Positions 40,701 to 52,700 of a stretch of DNA of 64,000 nt are shown here, one piece after another. The stretch's first letter is position 1. Each line of letters starts with the position of its first letter. The notes below the pieces were generated by a model. It was not told where the DNA came from and searched no databases. It was given only the letters and a program-made list of their open reading frames with translations. Source of the DNA: Aphelocoma coerulescens (taxonomy: Eukaryota > Chordata > Aves > Passeriformes > Corvidae); NCBI RefSeq assembly GCF_041296385.1, contig NW_027184085.1, forward strand, positions 12,705,301 to 12,769,300. The letters run 5' to 3'. Both the position numbers and the translations under genes were made by a program.

Positions 40701-43700
40701 ATCTCTGCTGTTGAAGATCTGCTGTGCTAGTTGTCCAGTTTGTTTAATGAAAATATATATTTTAAAAAACTCTAACAGACATATTTAGAGAGAGAGAGAG
40801 AGACCCAATAAAGAAAGAAGCATTAATATAAAGTAAGTAATGTGTGTGTGATATAATAGTAAATTACATATTTTTATGCAATATGGAAGTTGGGTGGAAG
40901 TTTTAATAAGGTAAAGCAATCTTTTGTGAGAAGAATATCAGTGGCATAAATATTTATTTTTAAATGTCTATTCTGCTTTTCTTAGGTTCACCAGTTCAGT
41001 AATAAATCTACAGAAATGGCATTAAGAGTTGCATCACTTGACTATCTTGGAACTGTAGCAGCAAGACTGAGGAAAGATGCAGTCACTAGCAAAATGGATC
41101 AAGGATCTATAGCCAGAATCCTCAAACAGGTGTGAGAGACATCCATGGCAGCTGGATGGAAATCCGTCCATTCAAATATTTGAAATTTTTAAATATACTT
41201 GAAAAATTGACATGATGGAGAATCAGTCTTCATTCACTGTTTAGGTTTCTGAATCAAATATACACAATTTATAAGTATCACATTTGTTAGCTCATGTCTT
41301 CCTTGCACCATTTCTGTAGTGATCATATAAATCAATTAATTACAGTGATTAGCCAGTTTTCTTGTGACAGTACTGAGGAAATCGTGGAGCAACAGTTGGC
41401 TTCTATCTTAAGAGGCCTTAAATATACATATGAACCTGCATTTGCTATTGCAAAGTGAAACCTGAGCTTTTGATGCTCAAATACATGCTTTAGAGGGTTA
41501 ATCTATTAGTCTTGTAAGGTTAGTTTTTATGTGGTGTAATTTGAGGGTTTGGGGGGATTTTGGTGTTTTTTACTGAACTTGCATATGTGTTTGAGTGGGT
41601 TGATGCTGGCCAGATGCCAGGCCCCCACCCAAGCTGCTCTCACTCCTCTCTGCAGCTGGACAAAGGGGAGAAAATTTAACAAATGGTTCATGGTTTGAGA
41701 TAAGGACCAGGAGAGATCACTCACCAAATATCATCGTGGGCAAAACGGGATCAACTTAGAGATATGAAGGGAATTTTCTACTAACCAAATCAGAGCATGA
41801 TAATGAGAAGTAACATAAGCCCTTAGAAACACCTTCCCCACCCTGTTCCCTCCTTCCCAGCTCTACATCCTACCCCAGCAGTGCAAGGAGACAGGGAATG
41901 AGGTTTGTGGTCAGTTCATCACCTGGGGCTTCTCTCACTGGTGAGGGAGAGGAGTCATTCCCCTGCTGCACTGTGGGGTCCCTCCCATGGGAGACAGTTT
42001 TCCATGAATTTCTCCAGCATGGTTCCATCCCATGAGCAACAGCTCCCTGCGAACTGCTGCAATGTGAGTCCATCCCATGGGCACCAGTCCCCAGTGGGTC
42101 ACTGCTCCCTGTGGTGCAGTCCTTCAAGGACAGGCTGCTCCAGCCTGGCAGCTGGGCCCCTCTCCCTGGGTCTCCTGTGGGCTCTCAGGCACCCACCTGC
42201 TCTGGGGTGGGGCTCATCCCCAGGCTGCAGGGGCACAGCTGCCTCACCATGGGCTGCACTGGGGCGGCAGAGGAATCCCAATTCCAGTGCCTGGAGCATC
42301 TCCTCCCTTTCCTTCTCCACTGACCTTGGTGTCTGCAGGGCTGTTTCTCTCACATGCTCTCACCCTGCTCTTCTCTGGCCACCATTACATCTGCACAATA
42401 ACTTTTTTTTTCTTTCTTCTTGAGTACATTATCACAGAGACATTACCACCATTTCTAATTGGACCAGCCTTGGCCAGCAGCACCTCCATCTTTGGAGCCA
42501 CCAGGGACTGGCTCTGCTGGACATGGAAGCAGCTTCTCACAGAAGCCATCCCTGTAGCCCCCCCAGTACCAAAACCAGGCCATGCAAAGTCTTTCATTAG
42601 AGAGCGCATATTTGGATTTCTGCTAATGCTGCTCAAAATCTGCAGGGGTGGCCACATATGCTAAAGCAGTGTATGCATTTGGGCTCTGTACAGTACATAA
42701 TATAAGAAAATCTCGTGTCCCATGTGTCCTTTTAAAAATGGGGACTTCCGTATTTCTTATGGACTCTATACATTTCTCCCTGAACTAACTGTTCTAGGAT
42801 TTCCCTTTCACTTCCCTGAAAATACTACAGATCTGTTACATTTACATTATAATGACCATTAGATTTATATTGAAGGAAAAACTTTACAGGCATTCAATTA
42901 AAGAATTGAAGTCATCTACTCCTTTATGAGGCTGATTCGTCCCATAATTTTTTTCAATTAGAAAATTCTACAACATACATTGTCAAATCTTTATCTCCAT
43001 GGCATAATATAATTTATACTTCTGTATACTAAGGGATTATAATTCTCCACTGTTGACAGTGATTCTGACAATTTTACATTATACTTCGTGAGGAAGTATT
43101 TCAGAAGAATCCTTTTCTCTTTTGTTATCCTCAGAAGTTGTAATAGTATTGAAAAATATCCTAGAAAGATTTATACCTGAGCAGTCACCTGAACTTTTCT
43201 GTTTGGTTTTGGGTTTTTGCAGGATCAGGTAGTTGCTAGGCATTGGCATCTGCAGAAAATAAAATTGCTATGGGCAGTTGGGTGATAAAAACATTTTTTT
43301 CAGTTTCTCAGGAGACCTAGCATCAGTAATGGTAGACAGTACCATCCATGCATTGTTGGAAGGTGTGTACTATGCAGTACCATCAATCAGGGTAGACTGT
43401 TGTGTTATTTATAAATTTGTAAGAGAACAATGAGTACAGGACAGCTGAACTTCCCTTTCCTGTTCAGATGGCAAGAAAATAAGATGATCCATTGGTAGCT
43501 GTTGTCATCAGAAACTTAAACTAGTATTTCCATTCAGAAATTAACTCACACCTCTACAGATTTTTCTTTCCTGCTAAATTGAATACTGCTGTTGGATATT
43601 TTCTTCTATACGGTGATACTATTACCACAATATTTGTCAATGATTGATAAATGCATATAGTGCTCTCTACTATGGCTTGGACCCATGTTTCATAGAATAG

Positions 43701-46700
43701 GTTTTAGGGGAAAATCTATTCTGTTTTGACATTTTCAAACATATATTTTTTTAGAAATAGATTGTCTAGTTTGTTTGAACACTTGTGCATGCTTTTCATG
43801 TTTATCTCTTGATACGTTGATGTTCTGGGCTTGTTAATTGTACCTTTCTCCTCTTGCTGATGCTTGCAAGCTATATTATAGCTGCATTTGTGTCAAGATT
43901 CTCAGTCAGTGCTGTTAATACTGAACTTAAGATGGTTATAAGTTAGAAATTTCATTGCTGAAGAAGAAAGTTTTCTGGCTGAAGAATTTTAAGCCAAAAA
44001 TTATTCTTCTGCTTTCATTTTGATTACTGAATATGATTTGTTACAGGCTTCACAGTTTGTTTGTTCTAGTTTTTTTATTTGTTTGAAAGTAGCTAGGCAG
44101 TTAAGCATCAATTACCCTTATATTAATCCAGTTATTTGCAGAATTTCAAATTTATCAAAGGCTGGAATATCTACTCACAATTTGCACATATGTCAGAGTG
44201 TTAAATATATATATATATATATATGTGTATATATATATATATGTAAACCTAATCAGTATTATGTCTTGTAGGCATGCTTTGAAATCTTGAACTCATTCAT
44301 TTTGGAGTAAAAAAAAATACCTTTTTCTGCTGTAATATCAGCTAGTGCAAGGATCTGCGTGTTTCAGTATAATATTGAGCAAATAAAAGTGGTTTATGGG
44401 TTTCGCCCTTTTTTTCTTCCTCTGTGACAGAGGGTCCTCATGCAAGATCGTAGAAGGAAAACAAACCAAATCAATCAGTCTTAAAACCAGTCTTACTCTT
44501 CTCTTAATATTTTTTTGACTTTTTAACTAATTGGTTAGAAAAATTATTAATGCTCTACAATTATGGAACAACTGATTTGAGTGTATTTTATATGTGGACA
44601 TGCAGATTTTAAGATGGTAATTATGACTTTGCAATATTCTTGTTTATAGCTATCTTTCTACTTCTGACAGGTTTCGGGAGGAGATGATGAAATTCAACAG
44701 CTGCAAAAGGCTTTACTAGATTATCTGGATGAGAACACAGAAATTGATGCATCATTAGTGGTAATTTTCGGCTTTCTTTCAGTGACATACTGAATAAAAT
44801 GATTTTTGATTGTGCATATTAGTGCTTCAATTAAATTGTCACCCTAACATATACTGTTGATTGTATTTTCCAAAATAATGTTGATGCATTAGATGCATTC
44901 CCTAAATCTCATTTTAAATCTGTTAATTTTCTTTTTCTGTATCTGTTGGTTTTGTTTTCTGTGCATCCTGCTCTATTTCTCCAGTTTTCTCGGAAGTTTT
45001 ATGTAGCTCAGTGGTTCCGTGATACAACTATGGAGACAGAAAAAGCAATTAAATCTCAGAAGGATGAGGATTCTTCTGAAGGAACTCATCATGCAAAAGA
45101 TGTTGAGACCACAGGACAAATCATGCATAGAGCAGAAAGCCGCAAAAAGTTTCTTCGCAACATCATTAAAACTGCTCCATCTCAGTTCAGTACATTAAAG
45201 TATGTTTCAGTACCAGTTACTTCTTTATTAGCCATGCATTTGATGTTTTAAGTAATTTTTTTGTGAACACATTCTGATTAACACATGGAATTTATTTCAG
45301 GATGAATTCTGATACTGTGGACTATGAAGATGCATGTTTGATTGTTCGCTACTTGGCCTCTATGAGGCCGTTTGCCCAGAGCTTCGATATTTATTTGACA
45401 CAGGTAAACTGTGCTGGAAGTCTTAGTATAGTGAGGCATGGTTGGATTCTGATTCCAAACACTTTCACAGCAATGTTCCATATCTGTCTGTTGTTGACCA
45501 GAGGTATTTACAGGCCATGATAACACCATGTACATTCATATTCGGTACTGATGGCATAAGTTATGAGGTTTCTTTTTCTTGCATGCATTTTGCATGTGCA
45601 CACATTATTTTATTTATTCATGTATGACTGTGGCAAAATCATTGTATGCACACAGTCAGAGGATCGTTACAAAGTGTTGAAATATTTTTCACAGCTTCTG
45701 TAAGGTGCTTGCTCCTTTGGTAGGATTAACTCATGAAATTGAGCGTAATTTGATTTGAAAGGAAAAGCTAGACTGGCCAACTGTTTGCAGTCCATGTTAC
45801 TGTCGCTTTGGAAGCTGCTGTTTGACCAGTGTAATTTCTTGCTTTTTATCGGAGAAGGGGCACTAACATATTGGCAGAATTACATGTTTGAAATTCAGTA
45901 CTAGTTTAGGTTGCACTGCTTAAATTGATCTGCATACAAAGCCATTTTTAGAGTGCCCATATCCAACATTGCTGTTAAAAGAAACATGGTGAAAGCTGCA
46001 ACTGGATGACAGAAGTAGACTTTAAAGTTAAGAACCTTTTAACCCATCTTCGAGAACTAGCAAATCATGGTAAATATCCATGTGCAGTTTTCAGTGCCAT
46101 GAAACATCACTTACATGCACCTTTTTATTCTCTGAGAAGATAAGCTCAGCTTTTAGGTATTATTATTTTAGTGATATTATTTGTATGTTATTCTGCTGCA
46201 TTTTTGCTCTTAATTATAATTTGCTACCTTCCCAAAACAATTGAATCTTTGTTTTTGTTCTGTTCTAGATTCTGCGTGTACTTGGTGAAAATGCAATTGC
46301 TGTTCGAACAAAAGCCATGAAGTGTTTGTCTGAGGTTGTTGCTGTAGACCCCAGTATTCTAGCCAGGGTAAAAAAGGAAATATCTACCATGCCCATATCA
46401 TCCTTAAAATAAATCTTTATTTCTTAATCTGAATCTTTGTTTCATATGTTCTTTTTAGCTGGATATGCAACGAGGAGTTCATGGGCGGCTGATGGATAAC
46501 TCCACTAGTGTACGAGAAGCAGCTGTGGAGCTGCTCGGACGATTTGTGCTCTGTCGTCCTCAGCTTGCTGAGCAGTATTATGACATGCTGATTGAAAGAA
46601 TTTTGGTACGGTGACTTGTGGTATTTATGGTAAAATAAGTGGCATTGGAAAATTTGGTTTTAACTGAGCATATTTAATAAATTGGAATTGTTTGAATGGT

Positions 46701-49700
46701 GAGCCCTCATGCTTTTAAGAGCAACCTTGTAAAATGCACCACTTGCTTCTAGGGAGGCTTTATTACATTGAAAGGTAAACATCTACAGAAAATTGTACTG
46801 CATCAGGACCAGGGTTACATTCCTTTTGATTTCATTATTAGTGCTCAAATTAGCTATGTCATGGTTTAAGCCTAAATAGAAGTTTAGCACACACCACTCA
46901 GCTGCTCACTCAACCCCCCACCTCTCTTACCCCCACTCTGGTGGAATGGGCAGGAGGATTGCTGTAAAATTTGCATGTTGAGATAAGAATATGTAATAAT
47001 TGAAAATAAAGTAAAATACAATAATAATGATAAATAATAATAGTGGTAATAAAAAGGAGACAAACCATTGATGCACAAAGCAATTGCTCACCATCTGCTG
47101 ACCGATGCCAGAGCCCCATTCCCAAACCTAGATTGACTGTGCTTCCTGGTAACTCCTGCCAGTTTATATACCAGGCATGACATTCTGTGGTGTGGAATAT
47201 CTCTTTGGCCAGTTCAGGTCACCTGTCCTGGTATGCTCCCTCCCAGTTTCTTTTGCCTACCTCCTCATTGGCAGAGCATGAGACAGGGAGGGGGAGAAAA
47301 GGTCCTTGATTTGGGATAAACACAACTTAGCCAAAATGAAAACATCAGTGTGTTATCAACACCATTCTCATTCTGAATCCATAACACAGCACTATAACAG
47401 CCACTGAGAAGAAATTAACTCTACCCTAGCTTTAACCTGGACAAGATGAAATAAGGAATTTTGCAATGTATTTGAAGTCTGAAATATGGATCATTGAGGG
47501 CAGCTTTTCTATGCTATTTTTATATGCTAGCTTTTTTGAAAGGCTTAGAGTTTTTTTACAAAAAAAGTGGAGGTCGTGTCTAGGTGTTCAATGTTAATTT
47601 AACTGTAGAATAACATTAGCTCATAGCATCCATGCCAGGATTTTAGTCAAGTACTACACATTTGCTATAGTTACAGGATGAAACAAGTTTGTGAAGGCTT
47701 TTGGAGGTAAGTAGGTCACATGCATACAATACTGCATAAAGCAGTTAAACCTGACATTCAGATTCAACAGATTTTTAATAAGGTGATACGAAGTGGAGCT
47801 CCTCCTACCTCTTTAGATGAAGCTTAGTAAAATGAAAAGGACTGCTTGCATGTATCTTATCCATAAGCTTTATCCAAAGGCTTAAAGTATTGCTATCCAA
47901 ATCTATAGGGAATCTCGTGTGTTCCAATACAGTAGCTAAAGCATCACTGCATCTGGCTTGTAAGCTCTTGAGTTAAGAAGTGGACTATACATTTACAACA
48001 TCATGAGCTCTTAAATAGGAGAGTATAGATGGAGAAAGTGTTCCAGCATTCTGGGAACTCAGCCAGGACTTTTAGAACAAGTAATGCTAAGCTTTTTTCA
48101 AATGCATTCCAGAAGATTTTAATTGCCTTTTCTAAATAAGTTTTGCAAGTCAGATTGGGTGATCTTCAAATACTAATCTGTATAGAACATAAATTAATGT
48201 TTCTGAATTGTTTTCAAGAGTGCAATTCTTTCTCTTTACAGGATACTGGTATCAGTGTCAGAAAAAGAGTCATAAAAATACTTAGGGATATCTGCATTGA
48301 ACAACCAACATTTCCCAAAATTACAGAAATGTGTGTGAAAATGATTCGGAGAGTCAATGATGAAGAAGGCATTAAGGTAGAATGAAACATATCCCTCAGA
48401 ATTTTAGTTATTGTTACTTTAGTGGTTCCCTATTTTGACCAAACAAAAGAAGTATTGCATTGCTCCTTTGTAATAATTATGAGTTATGAATTTTTAAGAG
48501 CAAATATTTTAGCTTTCTGTAATGCTCTCTTGACTTATTTCTCTTTCTTTTCTATCCTCTGTTTTCTGTAACTTCTTTCTGAGAATTGAAATATTTTAAA
48601 TATTTTCCAGAGATTTTTTTCTTCTTGCAAATATTTTCTCTGGTGCTTCTCTTTTCTAACAAGTAAAATTGGCATATAAAACTTACTTCTGCAAATTAAT
48701 AAATTTTAAGTAAAAATTAACGACTTGACATTAATATATGCCATATATAATTATTAAAGTTATAAACTATTTATCTGTGCTAATTTCATATTAATTCTAT
48801 GAAGCAGTTATTCCCTCTAAAATGTTGCTTATGTGCTCATACTCTACGCTTTGTGTGGTGTGTGTTTGCAGAAGGGCACAAACCTAAGATAATGTGTTAA
48901 ATCGTGAACCTGACGATTATTTTGTTTAATTTGATAAAATAATTTTAAAATTTTTGAGTCATTAGGGATACACCTGTAATAATTTTGTATCACACTCTCC
49001 GTAAAATTTGAAAACTTTAAAGCTGCAGCAGATATTTTTACCTCTTGAGGTACATTAATGTAAAGTGGCTTTCTGAGAAGACTCTTAATCAACAAGTAGA
49101 TAGCCAAGGTGCTGCTGGAAATGGAGGATGACCTTGTTATCTCTCCTTCTTCCTTCTACTTTTCTAACAATATGAGAAAAAATGGGGCATTAACTTCAAT
49201 GTGATTTTAACAATTCCATTAATGAGAAGTAATTTGGAATAATTTTTGTTCACTTGCATTCTATTCTGTATTGTCCTCCGTTCAAAAACGTTGGAAGGGA
49301 ATATAATTCCTATATTTGAGTATAGAGACTTGGTTTCTCTCTCTTTCCCACCTTGTCCCAGCTGTTTTGTAAACTAAAGGAACCTACCACTGCTGCTGAA
49401 GTTCTGCTGTAGGAATTGTTTTTTCAGCTGTCACCTTCTCAGCTGTGTTTTCCTGAGGAATACCAATTAGTGCGAGAAGGTGGTAACTTTATTTCCTGTA
49501 GCATCAGTTCCCATTGTTTCATTTTGCTGAAGTTTGACTTGAGATCACTATAAGTCCTGTAATAGTAGATCTGGGTCTGTCTCAGATAACATTTCCTACT
49601 ACAGTCTCACTTAAGTTGCATAATTCCTTATGAAATGGCACAGATCATCAGCAAATCTATTGTATGTGGATGTATTAGAAATAATACTTATGTGACAATA

Positions 49701-52700
49701 TAAGTTTATTTATTTATGCTAATATTTTATTTTCCTTCAGAAATTAGTAAATGAGACATTCCAGAAGCTCTGGTTTACTCCAACTCCACACCATGACAAA
49801 GAAGCAATGACAAGGAAAATACTAAACATCACTGATGTGGTATGTTAAACAAATTTTATTTGTGTGCAAACTTCAATTTTGTTTTTAGTATTTTTGAAAT
49901 ATTATCTGTATTTTTTTGAACATGATAATTTGTCAGATGATTTCCCTTTTGTATTTCCTGGCATGAAATGTATGCCAAAAATATTCATGTGATTGAGCAG
50001 GCTGTAGGAAATTTTAAACGCTCACTAATCTGCTGGCAAGAATAACTGTGACCACAGTATATTCAGGTTCTATCAAGTACTTGTTCAGTTAAAATACAAC
50101 CAATTTCTATTGTATGTAACATTCTGCAGGAATTGCTAGTAGCAGCATATAGTTAAGCCTACCTAAGAACTTGTCTCTTAAAAGAAAATTTTCCTCAAAC
50201 AATTGATAACCTTTATTTGGCAAGGTTAATAAGCTTTTTTAATAAATATAGGGTCATGTTTTTGCTCAGAGTAAATTGGTGTCTGCATAATTGTATTTTA
50301 ATTTTTAGGAGCAGCAAATTAAATAGCATATCTCCAAAATAACCAAAATAACAAAAATTCCAGATAAAAATGCTTTAATTTGTAGTGAAAATGTGTTGTA
50401 TAAAACCACCGTGCTGAAAAAGTGTTTTAATATCAATTATACAAAGATGTAAATCTCAAATAAAAAACTCACTTCATTACTTACAGTTTAAACCTTCATT
50501 CTGCTTTACAGTATTTTTAAAAATTACAGTCTAGTTTGCATTTTTGCTGTCTGACAAGTCAGTCAATTTGACTTCAGTTTAATTCTCACTTCTCCTGCCA
50601 GTTTTAATTTGAAGCACCTGTGTGCTGTTCCTCGCATACAATACCAGTGAAGGCTTGGTTTGGTTATATAAAAATATGTGTATATATACACATAAATAAA
50701 TAAATAAATATGTGTGTGTGTATACTTCTCTCTGGTGCCCAGTGTCTGGACACAAGGGAATGGCCTGAAGATGTGTCAGGGAAGGTTTACATTGGATATC
50801 AGGAAAAGGTTCTTCATCCAGAGGGGGTGGTTGAGCACTGGAACAGGCTCCTCAGGGAAGTGGTCACAACATCAAGCCTGGCAGAGTTTAAGAAGAGTTT
50901 AGGCAATGCTCTCAGGCACGTAGTGTGACTCTTGGAGTGTCTTCTGCGGGGCCAGGAGTTGGACTTGATGATCCTTGTGGATCCCTTCCAACTTGAGAGA
51001 TCCTGTGATTCTATGATATACATGCATGTCCATTTTCAAAGTGTCAAATTTGTACTTAAATTTGTACTTAAATTTGTGCAAAATTTTCTACAAAACAGAA
51101 GTTTGTCTTGCACTTAGAGACAAGTCACCAGTAAAGCATGTAGGCTTGTGTTTGAAATTTGTATTTGTATGAAATACAAATTATAGAGTCACTTAAATGG
51201 TGGGAGTTATTTTTTGAATGTAGAAGACAGTTTCTGGTCCCCATTGTTCCTAATGCATATGAAAATGTATGCATGTTTACTGTTCTTTTGAGATGACATT
51301 TGTATTGAAGTAATTTTTCCTCATATGCCTTTTTTATTAACCAGTTTATTCTCAAAAATACTTATAGGTTGCAGCTTGCAGAGATACAGGGTATGATTGG
51401 TTTGAACAGCTTCTTCAAAATGTAAGTAAAAAATTTTGAATGTATAGTACAATCATTGTTAGAATTTTAGTATTCCTTTTGCTTCTAAAACACATGGAAG
51501 GAGGGGACTCCAAGAGCAGTCCTACAATAGAAAAATTCAATTCCTGCCCTTTAAACATTTGACCTTTTTTTTTCTATCTTTCTCGGTGCAGTTTTCTTTG
51601 ATGCTAGTTTCTGTCTTTGCAAATGATGTCTTAAAAATACTTCACTTCTTGGTTTTGGGATGAGTTTCATGTGTTTGTTTTTAATTTCATTGGTTCTTCA
51701 GTAATGACTGACATAACACAAAGTCCACAGCTAAGATACTTAATTCTGAAATAAGGTATCTAGTAATGTAGATTTTTTTTAAACAGTAGATAAGTGTGTT
51801 TTCACATTCATTGTATTTTCTACACAATTTATGGAAGCAGTGAATCCTCAGAGTATAAGTTACTTCTGCATTATATTCTACTTATATCTAATACCGATAT
51901 TTCTAAGAAGTTTGCTTTGTTTATATCTCTTAAGTCGTGTTGTCATTCTGTACATCTTGCATGCACTGGTTAATTTTCAAGCAAAAAAATCCTTTGATTT
52001 GAGTAAATCAGAGCCTCTTCATTAAGAGCCTCTTCACTGAAGAAAAGGCTATAATACAGTCTCGATCCTTCTTAGATAGTAGAAGAATCTTCATGGACAC
52101 AATTTTAGTATCCAAAGTCATATGTAAAAAGTTTGAATAAAATGTTGACACACAGGTATGATAGATCCTTATTTGGTATTTTAGCACAGGGTCAAAAACA
52201 TTTCTTTTGAATTTGCTCTTTATTTCTCTAAGCATTTAAAAAATCTTCTAACTCCTGTTAGTTTCTGCATTATTTCATTAAGCATAAAGCAGCTTTCATC
52301 TCAATGGAAAAATCAGGAGAACTTCTACTGATTTTTATTGCAGTTACTTTTTCTTTACTTATGTTGTATTTTTACTTCCCATAATTTTTTCTTCACCATG
52401 TACGTTTTATGGAGAATTAAATACTTTTGTAGTCTAAAATTCTTGTGTATCTGTAGTAATTGTTATAAAACCAGCATGTATCCTATGCAAATGAATGCAG
52501 CTTTACACTAAACCATTTTCTGTTTCATCTGCTACAGCTGTTGAAGTCAGAAGAGGATGCCTCATATAAACCTGTGAAGAAAGCCTGTACTCAACTTGTT
52601 GACAATTTGGTTGAGCACATTCTTAAATATGAAGAATCTTTATCAGGTAATATTATTTAAAACTCAGGTAAAATCCTTTGAATTTTTTATGATACTGTAA

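Larger units (their letters stand above)
41130..44670 (+). other. NIPBL intron 24 (3.5 kb)
   Basis: Contains a GC-rich LTR-type interspersed repeat (about 41590-42590) and a TA dinucleotide tract (44203-44243). The rest is AT-rich with nothing recognised. Confidence 0.9.
46606..48241 (+). other. NIPBL intron 29
   Basis: 1.6 kb, of which 587 bp is a solo LTR (46857-47443). The remaining sequence has nothing recognised. Confidence 0.9.
49840..51367 (+). other. NIPBL intron 31
   Basis: 1.5 kb; a TA/TAAA/TG low-complexity tract (50666-50723) is followed directly by a sense CR1 copy (50727-51018). Confidence 0.9.

Noticed and set aside
41905..42664. Two overlapping + strand open frames of 172 and 195 codons
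   Set aside because: They lie within the GC-rich LTR-type repeat, show no retroviral or host domain, and arise from few stops in GC-rich tandem units.
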